A stretch of 64,000 nucleotides of DNA from a virus. The notes beneath the pieces are model-generated. The model worked only from the letters and a program-made list of their open reading frames with translations, did not search any database and was not told where the DNA came from. The DNA is taken from positions 1 to 64,000 of IMG/VR virus record IMGVR_UViG_3300020810_000992; one strand, 5' to 3'. Positions 48,460-55,859 of this stretch are shown here, one piece after another. The position numbers and the translations under genes are program-made. Numbering within the stretch: the stretch's first letter is position 1; every line of letters starts with the position of its first letter.

Positions 48460-48622
48460 GTACGAAGACTTATTTTCAGACATTCCAGATGATCCTGAAA
48501 ATGTGTTGCTAACTTTTCCTCCTGAGATTATGGAAGAAGCAGGATGGAAAGAAGGCGATACACTTAGATTTGAAGTAGTCAATGGCGGCCTTTCAATTAT
48601 AAAGGTTGACAATGTTTCATAA
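48446..48622 (+). CDS. AbrB-like small protein, 58 aa
   Basis: Residues ~20-52 (LLTFPPEIMEEAGWKEGDTLRFEVVNGGLSII) have the swapped-hairpin AbrB/MazE pattern 'lP.e.....gw..GD.l...v.....i.i'. Such domains bind DNA and often act as antitoxins or regulators. It overlaps its neighbours by 14 and 11 bases. Confidence 0.62.
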   Translation: MKTYKYEDLFSDIPDDPENVLLTFPPEIMEEAGWKEGDTLRFEVVNGGLSIIKVDNVS

Positions 48623-49208
48623 ATTCTTTCCTACGTTAATTGCAGAATTTGATCTTAGTAAAAAAGTAGATAATGATACTATCCTAAAGAAAATAGGAAT
48701 TAGTGGTCTACAGATGCATGGCATCTTAAATAAGGGATTGAGCAGTTACCTAGGTGGATATGATTGTTTGTTAACACGATTAGCAATGCACGATTTACGC
48801 AGTGCTATTCAAGAGTGTCTTAATGAGTATTGTAAAGAAGCAGGTCTAGAACAAAATAAAATTGTAAACAGTTGGTGTAATGTATTAAAAGAAGGCGGCA
48901 ATGTTAAACGACACAGACATGAAAAATCAGTACTAAGTGGTGCTTACTACCCAGTGAGCGATGCAGACGACTGCCCGTTGTTTATTGAAAATCCCAATAC
49001 TGTTTTTAAAATGACTGAAAGTAAAGTTAATGAAACAGAATACAATACAGAACGTGTAGGCTTTACTACTGAAGCAGGTAAACTAATTATTTGGCCAAGT
49101 TACTTGTATCATGAGACTCCTCGAAATGCAAGTGATGATCGATACACGATTAGTTTTAATACACTAGACTTGTCCTATATTAATTCTTTACATAAATTAG
49201 AAGATTAG
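48612..49208 (+). CDS. 2OG-Fe(II) oxygenase of the phage type, 198 aa
   Basis: It contains KRHRHEKSVLSGAYYPVSD (first His ligands), a distal His in YHETPRN and DDRYTISFNT, the same pattern as the oxygenase at 25.9 kb. It is the third enzyme of this class in the window. The ATG at 48612 overlaps the AbrB-like gene; TTG 48606 is an alternative. Substrate unknown. Confidence 0.8.
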   Translation: MFHKFFPTLIAEFDLSKKVDNDTILKKIGISGLQMHGILNKGLSSYLGGYDCLLTRLAMHDLRSAIQECLNEYCKEAGLEQNKIVNSWCNVLKEGGNVKRHRHEKSVLSGAYYPVSDADDCPLFIENPNTVFKMTESKVNETEYNTERVGFTTEAGKLIIWPSYLYHETPRNASDDRYTISFNTLDLSYINSLHKLED

Positions 49209-49220
49209 ATAAAAAAAGTC

Positions 49221-49249
49221 TTGACAATAGATATAGAAGGTGTTATATT
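49221..49249 (+). promoter_or_regulatory. Sigma-70-type promoter placed for a leaderless transcript
   Basis: TTGACA (49221-49226), 17 bases, TATATT (49244-49249). The -10 ends 6 bases before ATG 49256, so transcription would begin at about the first codon. Confidence 0.82.
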
Positions 49250-49255
49250 AATAAT

Positions 49256-49708
49256 ATGAAAAATACATTAGCAATGGCATGTGTGGCACTAGCGATAGCA
49301 GGTCCTGCATATGCAAATAAAACTAGTTACGCAAACATTGAGGATCACTATAAAACAGTTATCCAACAGAGTCCGTATAAAGTAGAAGTATGCAGAGATG
49401 TGCAAGTACCTACAAAAGGTGCTAATACTTTTGACAAGGACTCAGCAATCATTGGCGGCATCATTGGCGGCATCATTGGTAATCAAGTTGGTAAAGGTAG
49501 TGGCAAGGAAGCCGCAACCGGCGTTGGTGCTCTAACAGGTGCTATTATTGGTGGTAACAAACAAGGACCTACAACTTATACAACACAACGTCAGTGCGAA
49601 ATTGAAACTCGTTACAAAGAAACACAGAAGGAAGTATACAGTCATAGCACAGTTACTTTCAGCGATGAGAATGGTCGTAGCTATACGCTCAGTTTTCAAA
49701 AGAAGTAA
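49256..49708 (+). CDS. Glycine-zipper (17-kDa-antigen-type) envelope protein, 150 aa
   Basis: A signal peptide (residues 1-20, ending AYA) is followed by a glycine-zipper 2TM segment at ~60-103 (IIGGIIGGIIGNQVGKGSG, GALTGAIIGG), the hallmark of rickettsial 17-kDa antigens and SlyB-like proteins. The Cys in the signal region (MACVALAIAG) does not form a lipobox. The C-terminal ~50 residues contain a Cys and a beta-rich end. It is likely an outer-membrane-associated protein. Its mRNA is probably leaderless. Confidence 0.82.
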   Translation: MKNTLAMACVALAIAGPAYANKTSYANIEDHYKTVIQQSPYKVEVCRDVQVPTKGANTFDKDSAIIGGIIGGIIGNQVGKGSGKEAATGVGALTGAIIGGNKQGPTTYTTQRQCEIETRYKETQKEVYSHSTVTFSDENGRSYTLSFQKK

Positions 49709-49737
49709 TTGACATGCACTAAATAAAGTGCTAATAT
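49709..49737 (+). promoter_or_regulatory. Sigma-70-type promoter before the nuclease/tRNA region
   Basis: TTGACA (49709-49714), 17 bases, TAATAT (49732-49737). A 65-base leader includes AAAAAGGAGAA, a short hairpin (ACGGTT/AACCGT) and a GATAAATA octamer (49792-49799) near the ATG. Confidence 0.7.
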
Positions 49738-49804
49738 AATAACGTAAACTAAAAAGGAGAAGTGCTAATACGGTTGATATAACCGTAAAAGGATAAATAA
49801 ATGT

Positions 49805-50149
49805 ATGAAAACTACATTAAAAGGATCCTTAGGATTAGTACACATAATGACTGACTTAACTGAAAAAGGTTATGAAGTCTTTACTCCACTTAGTGAGCAT
49901 TCAACAGTTGATTTGATTGCTTACAAAGATTATAAGTGCGAACGCATTCAAGTTAAGTATAGAGAACCATATCGTAACAGAGTAGAGGTTCCTATGCACA
50001 CAGTACAAAATGGTAAGAAAGCGCCATATGATACTAAAGAAATTGACTTGTTTGCAGTTTATTGTCCAAGTTGGGGCATTAAATATGTTCCACCAAAAGA
50101 AGACGGTAAAGGCTACTTTCTAAAAGAAGCAGACTTTACTAACGAATAG
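49805..50149 (+). CDS. PD-(D/E)XK endonuclease-like protein, 114 aa
   Basis: The sequence runs KGSLGLVHIMTDLTEKGYEVFTP, STVDLIAYKD with Asp36, and RIQVKYREPY with Gln49-Val-Lys51, which is the compact PD-(D/E)XK layout of Holliday-junction-resolvase-like and intron-associated nucleases. It may cleave branched DNA. Its last base is shared with the first base of the tRNA-Ser. Confidence 0.75.
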   Translation: MKTTLKGSLGLVHIMTDLTEKGYEVFTPLSEHSTVDLIAYKDYKCERIQVKYREPYRNRVEVPMHTVQNGKKAPYDTKEIDLFAVYCPSWGIKYVPPKEDGKGYFLKEADFTNE

Positions 50150-50238
50150 GAAGATTGGCCGAGTGGTTTAAGGCGGGGGATTACTAATCCCTTGTACGTG
50201 AGAGCGTACCGTGGGTTCGAATCCTACATCTTCCGCCA
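50149..50238 (+). tRNA. tRNA-Ser with anticodon ACU
   Basis: A complete 90-base type II tRNA: acceptor GGAAGAT/ATCTTCC, a D arm, the anticodon arm GGGGA-TTACTAA-TCCCT (one G-T pair), a long variable arm (GTACGTGAGAGCGTAC) and GGGTTCGAATCC T arm, ending GCCA with encoded CCA. The loop reads TT-ACT-AA, giving anticodon ACU for AGU serine codons; bacteria normally use GCU for this box. Confidence 0.9.
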
Positions 50239-50239
50239 A

Positions 50240-50313
50240 GCGGGTATTGTGTAATGGTAAGACCTCAGATTTCCAATCTGATGATAGGAGTTCGATTCTC
50301 CTTACCCGCTCCA
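50240..50313 (+). tRNA. tRNA-Gly, anticodon UCC
   Basis: A 74-base cloverleaf: acceptor GCGGGTA/TACCCGC, anticodon arm TCAGA-TTTCCAA-TCTGA giving UCC for GGA codons, T arm with TTCGATT, and encoded CCA. It follows the tRNA-Ser by one base, so both come from one precursor. Confidence 0.94.
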
Positions 50314-50333
50314 ACAACAACTAAGGAGGACTT

Positions 50334-50528
50334 ATGTTCTTTGGAGTAGCTCTAATCATGGCTTTGTTCGTCCATGACAATAAAGAGTTTTTCGACACAG
50401 TCGAACAGAACAGAAAAGACGGAATGTCTTGGCATTATGTAGGCAAGCAGGAACCAGATAATAATCCTGCTATTACAGTCAAAGACTTTCAAAACAAAGA
50501 TGTAATTTTTTGGAAGATGGATAAGTAG
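50334..50528 (+). CDS. Small protein between tRNA genes, 64 aa
   Basis: The ATG is behind a strong TAAGGAGGAC site. Residues 1-13 are a short hydrophobic stretch (MFFGVALIMALFV), then a charged soluble part (EFFDTVEQNRKDGMSWHYVGKQ). It could be a small membrane-anchored protein. Function unknown. Confidence 0.6.
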   Translation: MFFGVALIMALFVHDNKEFFDTVEQNRKDGMSWHYVGKQEPDNNPAITVKDFQNKDVIFWKMDK

Positions 50529-50535
50529 AATGTTA

Positions 50536-50611
50536 GCCGGCGTGGCACAGTTGGTAGCGCAAGGGTTTTGTAAACCTTAGGTCGGGAGTTCGAGTCTCTC
50601 CGCCGGCACCA
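50536..50611 (+). tRNA. tRNA-Thr, anticodon UGU
   Basis: A 76-base cloverleaf: acceptor GCCGGCG/CGCCGGC, D arm, anticodon arm AGGGT-TTTGTAA-ACCTT giving UGU for ACA codons, T arm with TTCGAGT, encoded CCA. Confidence 0.95.
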
Positions 50612-50631
50612 TTTAACTTATCCAAAATAGA

Positions 50632-50660
50632 TTGACAACGATAAATAAAGATAGTATAGT
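50632..50660 (+). promoter_or_regulatory. Sigma-70-type promoter with upstream CCAAAATAG box
   Basis: TTGACA (50632-50637), 17 bases, TATAGT (50655-50660), with TTATCCAAAATAGA just upstream of the -35. It directs a short transcript that ends at the terminator at 50826. Confidence 0.82.
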
Positions 50661-50665
50661 ATACA

Positions 50666-50826
50666 CATACTAAAGAAACAAGGAATAGATAAGTGTTAAG
50701 AACATCACAACAGTCATCATTACAGTGCTGGTGCCCTTCAAAAGGAAGGGGTATGTCTTAACGCGACTTTGTAAAAAGTTTATTTTAGACAAGCCCCTAG
50801 CACTAATAATGTTAGGGGCTTTTTTT
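50666..50826 (+). ncRNA. Candidate small RNA of ~160 bases between tRNA genes
   Basis: The region between a consensus promoter and a strong terminator has no gene of normal size. It contains a strong internal hairpin (CCCTTC/GAAGGG around 50735-50752) and ends in the terminator stem. A 22-codon frame starts at GTG 50693 behind AAGGAA and stops at 50761, so a microprotein is an alternative. The reading is that this is a structured small RNA; expression is not shown. Confidence 0.5.
50792..50826 (+). terminator. Rho-independent terminator of the small RNA
   Basis: An 8-bp stem (AGCCCCTA with TAGGGGCT), a 13-base loop and a run of seven T residues, located 11 bases before the tRNA-Trp. Confidence 0.9.
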
Positions 50827-50836
50827 ATGAGTTTTT

Positions 50837-50920
50837 GTCGGGTCGGTACAGTTGGAGTGGTACACTGGTCTCCAAAACCAGGACGAGAGTCAGGGGGTTC
50901 GAATCCCTCACCCGATGCCA
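50837..50920 (+). tRNA. tRNA-Trp, anticodon CCA, with an extended variable region
   Basis: An 84-base tRNA: acceptor GTCGGGT/ACCCGAT, D stem GTAC/GTAC, anticodon arm CTGGT-CTCCAAA-ACCAG giving CCA, T loop TTCGAAT, encoded CCA. The variable region has about 11 bases (GACGAGAGTCA) and can form a GAC/GTC mini-arm, whereas tRNA-Trp normally has four or five bases there. Confidence 0.85.
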
Positions 50921-50925
50921 AATAT

Positions 50926-51000
50926 GTGAGCGTGGCGGAATGGTTACGTACCGGATTGCAAATCCGTGTAATGCAGGTTCGAGTCCTGTCGCTCACTCCA
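50926..51000 (+). tRNA. tRNA-Cys, anticodon GCA
   Basis: A 75-base cloverleaf: acceptor GTGAGCG/CGCTCAC, anticodon arm CCGGA-TTGCAAA-TCCGT giving GCA (first pair mismatched C-T), T loop TTCGAGT, encoded CCA. Confidence 0.93.
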
Positions 51001-51019
51001 ATTATAAAGGATAGGAATA

Positions 51020-51337
51020 TTGCAAAAACGAGGCGAATTTAATTTAACTGCAACACTGTACGACAAGCGAGGGCGTATTCTCGCTGTAGGCACAAACAGT
51101 TATTCAAAGAGTCATCCTTTGCAAGGTAAGTTTGCTGTTGAAGCAGGAAAGCCTGATGCAATATTCCTACATGCAGAAATTGATGCACTACGTAGATGTA
51201 AGGACTGGTCGTCGATTAGAAAGATTGTAATTGAGCGTTATGATATAAACGGTAATCCAAAACTTGCAAAACCATGTAAAGTGTGTCAACATGCAATTGA
51301 AAGCATAGGTATTCCAGAAATTGAATATACTGAGTAA
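51020..51337 (+). CDS. Cytidine/deoxycytidylate-deaminase-like protein, 105 aa
   Basis: The start is TTG 51020 behind AAAGGATAGG. The zinc motif is present: HAEIDALRRC (His-Ala-Glu) at ~51-60 and PCKVCQHAI (Pro-Cys-x-x-Cys) at ~85-93, with KSHP and GHPLQG-like residues upstream. It fits the deaminase fold without the dCMP deaminase insert, so free nucleoside or another base may be the substrate. Confidence 0.82.
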   Translation: MQKRGEFNLTATLYDKRGRILAVGTNSYSKSHPLQGKFAVEAGKPDAIFLHAEIDALRRCKDWSSIRKIVIERYDINGNPKLAKPCKVCQHAIESIGIPEIEYTE

Positions 51338-51356
51338 ATTCTAAATACAAATCAGG

Positions 51357-51385
51357 TTGACAATCTTAACTAATGGTGCTACACT
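51357..51385 (+). promoter_or_regulatory. Sigma-70-type promoter for DNA ligase
   Basis: TTGACA (51357-51362), 17 bases, TACACT (51380-51385), with ATACAAATCAGG just upstream of the -35. Confidence 0.78.
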
Positions 51386-51411
51386 ATATAAAATAAACAA
51401 GTGAGGCAAAT

Positions 51412-52719
51412 ATGAGAACACAACCACAAGATATTATCGCAAAGCTAGAAGCTGATAACAGTAAGTTAGCTAAACAAGCAATCTTACAAGAAGCACTTGA
51501 CGAAGGTGTTCCAGAGTTTTTTGAAGGCATTAAACTAGCACTTGATCCACTTGTAACATTTGGTGTTAAGAAAGTTCCAGAGCGTACAGACGTACTTACA
51601 GGACAAGGATTGGATTGGAATTCATTCAAATATCTTGCTAATCAACTTATCAACCGTGAACTAACAGGACATGCGGCACGTGATGCTATTGAACTAGCAA
51701 TGAGCGTTGCAACTACAGAACAATGGAATGGATTTTATAGACGTATCTTAATCAAAGACCTACGTTGCGGTGTAAGTGAAAAGACTGTTAACAAAGTAGT
51801 GCCAGGTTGTGTTCCTGTGTTCACTTGTGCTCTTGCACACGACTCAGCTAACCATGAAAAGAAAATGGTTGGTAAGAAACAGATTGAAATCAAACTAGAC
51901 GGTGTTCGTGTACTAGCAGTATGTCGTGATGGCAAAGTAGAATTGTTTAGTCGTAACGGCAAACAGTTTCATAACTTCCCTCATATTATTGCAGAGATTG
52001 AAGAAGTATTAGCAACTAAGCCTGCACCATATGACTGTGTGCTAGACGGTGAAGTAATGAGTGCTAACTTTCAAGATCTAATGAAGCAGGTACATCGTAA
52101 AGATAATGTACAAAGTGAAGATGCTGTTCTACACTTGTTTGATTTTATTCCACTAGAAGATTTCCAAAAAGGTGTATGGAATAAGCCACAAACTTATCGT
52201 AGTAACTTAGTCAAGTATTGGGTACTAGAAAATGAAAGCGTTTTAAAGCACGTACAAGCGTTGGACTGGGAAGAGGTAGACCTTAGTACTCCCGAAGGTG
52301 AACAACGCTTTGTAGAGCTTAATAAAGCGGCTGTAGACGGTGGTTACGAAGGTGTAATGATCAAAGACGTTGATGCACCCTATGAGTGCAAGCGGACTCA
52401 TGCTTGGCTCAAAGCCAAACCATTTATTGAAGTAACACTTTCTGTTACAGACGTAGAAGAAGGAACAGGAAGAAATGAAGGACGACTTGGGGCTCTTGTA
52501 TGCGCTGGGCAGGATGACGGGAAAGATATTAGGGTTAATGTCGGCAGTGGCTTTACGGATGATAACAGATCCACTTTTTGGACTGATCGCGATGCTCTGC
52601 TTGGTCAGTTGGTGGAAGTTCGCGCTGACGCAGTAACTCAAAACCAAGACGGTACTTACAGTTTGCGTTTCCCACGCTTTAAAACATTTAGAGGTTTCGA
52701 GGTTGGAGAAAAAATTTAA
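51412..52719 (+). CDS. ATP-dependent DNA ligase
   Basis: The 435-residue protein has the adenylated Lys161 in motif I (EIKLDGVR), FSRNGKQF (motif III-like), VLDGEVM (motif IIIa), GYEGVMIKD (motif IV) and WLKAKP (motif V), followed by an OB-type domain. The N-terminal 150 residues match the helical domain of T4-like ligase 30. It joins nicks in replication and repair. It has its own promoter and an AGTGAGGC leader. Confidence 0.94.
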   Translation: MRTQPQDIIAKLEADNSKLAKQAILQEALDEGVPEFFEGIKLALDPLVTFGVKKVPERTDVLTGQGLDWNSFKYLANQLINRELTGHAARDAIELAMSVATTEQWNGFYRRILIKDLRCGVSEKTVNKVVPGCVPVFTCALAHDSANHEKKMVGKKQIEIKLDGVRVLAVCRDGKVELFSRNGKQFHNFPHIIAEIEEVLATKPAPYDCVLDGEVMSANFQDLMKQVHRKDNVQSEDAVLHLFDFIPLEDFQKGVWNKPQTYRSNLVKYWVLENESVLKHVQALDWEEVDLSTPEGEQRFVELNKAAVDGGYEGVMIKDVDAPYECKRTHAWLKAKPFIEVTLSVTDVEEGTGRNEGRLGALVCAGQDDGKDIRVNVGSGFTDDNRSTFWTDRDALLGQLVEVRADAVTQNQDGTYSLRFPRFKTFRGFEVGEKI

Positions 52720-52720
52720 G

Positions 52721-53404
52721 ATGGAAATAGAATTTATTTGTGGCGACCAGCATGTTTTAAAATATTTTCCTATTCGACCAGCTAAAGAAGTATTGCCCGA
52801 ATGGTACAGTAAATTAAAAGCAAACGACCCTACTATTGCAAAATGTGTGCCTGTAAGAGATATGATTACATCAGGATACATTATTCCTAACGCTTACGAA
52901 CAGGCAGTAGGAGTAGAATTTGATGGTGAAGTTGATCAAGTAGGTAGAATTTATCCCGTAGAACGTATTGGCGAATTTTATACAGTACTAGATCATATGA
53001 CAGACCCAAACGCCGGACATACACATGATCAGTGTCCTGTTGATATAAAAGGTAAGAAAAAAGGTTATTTCAAAATTAATCTTCCTTGGCGTATTAAGAC
53101 TCCAAAAGGTTATAGTTGTTTGTTTGTACAACCGTTTTATCAATTTCAAGATGACATTACTGTTATGCCAGGTATAATTGATACAGACGAATTTGATTTA
53201 TCAATGATTAACTTTCCGTGTTATCTAAATGATGTAGAAGCATTTTTAAAACCTGGACGTCCATTAGTACAAGTTATTCCATTTAAAAGAGATAATTGGA
53301 CACATAGTTTAAAATTTGAAGAGCCTACTAAGTCTAGCAAAATGAATTTTTTCTTACATAATATGTACAAAAGAGCATTTCATAACAAAAAACGATTCGA
53401 ATAG
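52721..53404 (+). CDS. Conserved marine phage protein, 227 aa (DUF6065-like)
   Basis: The ATG at 52721 follows GGAGAAAAAA. The protein is soluble and beta-rich, with the blocks PAKEVLPEWYSKLK, CVPVRDMITSGYIIPNAYE and LPWRIKTPKGYSCLFVQPFY that I associate with an uncharacterised family in marine phages; the name DUF6065 is from memory and unchecked. It follows the ligase by one base. Confidence 0.6.
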   Translation: MEIEFICGDQHVLKYFPIRPAKEVLPEWYSKLKANDPTIAKCVPVRDMITSGYIIPNAYEQAVGVEFDGEVDQVGRIYPVERIGEFYTVLDHMTDPNAGHTHDQCPVDIKGKKKGYFKINLPWRIKTPKGYSCLFVQPFYQFQDDITVMPGIIDTDEFDLSMINFPCYLNDVEAFLKPGRPLVQVIPFKRDNWTHSLKFEEPTKSSKMNFFLHNMYKRAFHNKKRFE

Positions 53405-53414
53405 TCAAATTAGG

Positions 53415-53443
53415 TTGACTTTTTAATAAGTTACATATATAAT
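53415..53443 (+). promoter_or_regulatory. Sigma-70-type promoter
   Basis: TTGACT (53415-53420), 17 bases, TATAAT (53438-53443). A weak form of the ACCAAAATA box (GTCAAATTAGG) lies upstream. Confidence 0.82.
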
Positions 53444-53472
53444 AAAGCATTAACAGTTAGGAGACTTATGGC

Positions 53473-54780
53473 ATGGCTACTGCAAAATCAATTTTACAAA
53501 AACCCAAAAAGAAAGTTGTACGTGGAGCTCCACGTATTAGACGAGGGTCAAAAATTTCATCTCCTAGTTGGGAAGGTTGGGAAGAATGGACAGGCGAACA
53601 GATCCATCGCCATAGAGAATTTTGCCGTGCTTTTTATTATGAAAACTTTAAGCCTGTTGACTTATATCAAGCAATATTTAAGTGGATGGAAACCAGTGGC
53701 GACTACACTAAAGAGCAAGTTAAGCAAGCAAAGTCTGCTCCTAATTATGTACTAAGCGTTACAGCAGGTACTGTCGCACATACATTACTAGATGGTGCTC
53801 CTGACTACAACGAAAAGGAAAACGCATACTGGGAAAGCCTTCCTGGTACAATGGGCAGTAAAAAGCCTGTAAGCGAGTTTTTGAAAAAACGAATTGAAGA
53901 AGCGATTGAAGTAGGTTCAAAAGTTGTAGAAGTTAAGAAGGAAGAAGAAAAAGAAAAGTCCAATGTATATGTTCCTACTATCCAAGAACGTATTAGAGAA
54001 CAAGTTGGACTTCAGATGGAAGCAATCGACGAATGGCTAGATGGGTGGATACGAGACCCAAAGTCGTTTAATCCTAAGGGATTTGACTTTAAAACACATT
54101 TCCAAAAAATGGCTGTTACACAAGCACATGCTAGAAAAATTGCGGCATTTTTTGATGGAGAAATTGCTGAATATACAGAATTACTAAATCCGCCAACTAA
54201 AGCAAAAATTGCAAAGATGGACGAACATGCTCAAGATATGTTACAGCAACTTAAAGAAGGGTATTCACATTTATCTAAAGATGATGTTAAAAAGATTCTT
54301 GAAGCATTAGAAAATATCCAACAAGCATGTCAACTAGTAGTTGATACTAGCAAAGCAACTCGTAAGACTAGAACACGTAAGCCAAAGAGTGCTGATAAAC
54401 TAGTTGAAAAACTCAAGTATCTTAAGGTTGATAATAAGTTTAGTCTTGCAAGTGTTAATCCTGTAGACGTTGTAGGTGCAAGCGAGCTTTGGGTGTTTAA
54501 TGTTAAAACACGTAAACTAGGCAAGTATGTTGCACAGAATATAGACCCAACAGGTAGTCGTCGTGCAGGAAGTGGGCTTAGTGTAAAAGGTACTACGATT
54601 ATTGGGTTCAATGAAGAATTGAGTGTGCAGAAAACGCTACGTAAGCCTGAAGAAAAAATTAAAGAATTTAAAGGTGCAGGAAAAGTTAAGTTACGTACAT
54701 TTTTAGAGGACATTAACGCTGTAGATATCAAACTCAACGGACGAATTAATACTGATACTATACTTCTCAAGGTAAGTTGA
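53473..54780 (+). CDS. Conserved T4-like cyanophage-type protein, 435 aa
   Basis: A soluble protein with a basic N terminus, a conserved-looking block WEEWTGEQIHRHREFCRAFYYENF, a Glu/Lys-rich coiled region (~150-180), and a basic linker (KATRKTRTRKPKSADK). The last ~120 residues are beta-rich. I recognise it as a common uncharacterised protein of marine T4-like phages; an early regulatory or DNA-binding role is possible but not shown. Confidence 0.65.
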   Translation: MATAKSILQKPKKKVVRGAPRIRRGSKISSPSWEGWEEWTGEQIHRHREFCRAFYYENFKPVDLYQAIFKWMETSGDYTKEQVKQAKSAPNYVLSVTAGTVAHTLLDGAPDYNEKENAYWESLPGTMGSKKPVSEFLKKRIEEAIEVGSKVVEVKKEEEKEKSNVYVPTIQERIREQVGLQMEAIDEWLDGWIRDPKSFNPKGFDFKTHFQKMAVTQAHARKIAAFFDGEIAEYTELLNPPTKAKIAKMDEHAQDMLQQLKEGYSHLSKDDVKKILEALENIQQACQLVVDTSKATRKTRTRKPKSADKLVEKLKYLKVDNKFSLASVNPVDVVGASELWVFNVKTRKLGKYVAQNIDPTGSRRAGSGLSVKGTTIIGFNEELSVQKTLRKPEEKIKEFKGAGKVKLRTFLEDINAVDIKLNGRINTDTILLKVS

Positions 54781-54786
54781 TAAATA
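54779..54786 (+). promoter_or_regulatory. Late-type promoter, GATAAATA, close to the fibre start
   Basis: The octamer overlaps the stop of the previous gene and ends 5 bases before ATG 54792, so the fibre mRNA may be leaderless. No ribosome site lies within 10 bases. Confidence 0.6.
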
Positions 54787-54791
54787 CTTAC

Positions 54792-55859
54792 ATGAACCAG
54801 TTAGACAACATCAGAGAAGGTCTCGCACATCTTGGGTCAGCGATCGAGACTATTGCAAACACATCGGCCCCTGAAACTCCGCCTGCAACTGTAAACAGTA
54901 TTAGCGGAAATGCAATTCATGGCGGTAAGATTACTCTGCTACGTAGTACTGGTATTAAAGACCTTGCTTCAAGAACATCATTACTAGTTGAAGACGATCA
55001 AATTACTGTAGGTACTGCCGACATTGATGAAATTGTAGGAGACCTTAATATTGAAGGCTCGTTGACAGTAGGCAGTGAACTTACTGTAAAAAAACTTTGT
55101 GTTGATGAACTTATTTCAACAGAGAAACGCACAACATCAATGGACTTTCAACCACAAAACGGATCATTAGATATGGTCGGAATTCAGTGGAGGAAAGACG
55201 GAGAAAGTACAAAACAGATTGTTTGGAAAGGTAACGGATTCTATGTTAGTAACGATATTGATTTGCATAGAAAAGCTAAAATCCTAATTGACGATATTCC
55301 TGTACTAAGTGCAGACTCATTAGGTGTTACTATACAAAAAAGTAGTTTAACAGAAGTAGGCACATTAAGCAATTTACGTACAGAAGGCGATGTAAACATC
55401 GACAACTTTGTACTCTATGATAGCGGAATGATGCGCTTTTCAATCGGGTGCGAAGCACCTAATGGACAACTAAGTGTAGCAAGCAATGAAGCAGAGTTTG
55501 TTGTTGATCCTGAGTTTGATCATGTAAGAGTAGGAACTTATACTACAAGCAAACTAAGTATTATTACAGATAATCAAGACCGTATTATCATTGGACAAAA
55601 CGGTGGTATCGAATTAAAAGGAACTGTAGGTATTAATGTACAGTATCCCGGAACTGATGTTGATTTACAAGTTAATGGTCCTGTAAGAATTCAAGATAAA
55701 AAAATTGGTGTTGCTTCTGAAATTCCTACAACAGGAAACTTCAATAAAGGTGATTTATTATATAACACCAATCCTCAAGCTGGCGGCTGGGTTGGATGGA
55801 TTTGTATTGAGGGTGGCACACCCGGAAGCTGGAAAGCATTTGGAGCGATACAAGAATGA
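54792..55859 (+). CDS. Fibre-like virion protein, 355 aa
   Basis: The ATG at 54792 is preferred over TTG 54777, which lies before the promoter octamer. The N-terminal 25 residues form a helix (LDNIREGLAHLGSAIETI). The body is a long run of short beta strands with Gly/Asn turns (VGDLNIEGSLTVGSELTV), typical of fibre shafts. The last ~45 residues (IPTTGNFNKGDLLYN...GWVGWICIEGGTPG) recur in the next protein. Expected to be a late, trimeric tail or baseplate fibre. Confidence 0.75.
   Translation: MNQLDNIREGLAHLGSAIETIANTSAPETPPATVNSISGNAIHGGKITLLRSTGIKDLASRTSLLVEDDQITVGTADIDEIVGDLNIEGSLTVGSELTVKKLCVDELISTEKRTTSMDFQPQNGSLDMVGIQWRKDGESTKQIVWKGNGFYVSNDIDLHRKAKILIDDIPVLSADSLGVTIQKSSLTEVGTLSNLRTEGDVNIDNFVLYDSGMMRFSIGCEAPNGQLSVASNEAEFVVDPEFDHVRVGTYTTSKLSIITDNQDRIIIGQNGGIELKGTVGINVQYPGTDVDLQVNGPVRIQDKKIGVASEIPTTGNFNKGDLLYNTNPQAGGWVGWICIEGGTPGSWKAFGAIQE

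Noticed and set aside
50725-51042. An open frame spanning the tRNA-Trp and tRNA-Cys genes
   Set aside because: Its translation is mostly the read-through of two complete tRNAs and it has no ribosome site, so it is a shadow of the RNA genes.
53468-53755. Alternative frame beginning MAWLLQNQF at the start of the 435-residue gene
   Set aside because: Although it starts near the ribosome site, the longer frame from 53473 continues for 435 codons with protein-like composition and the shorter one is basic, poorly structured and ends inside it.
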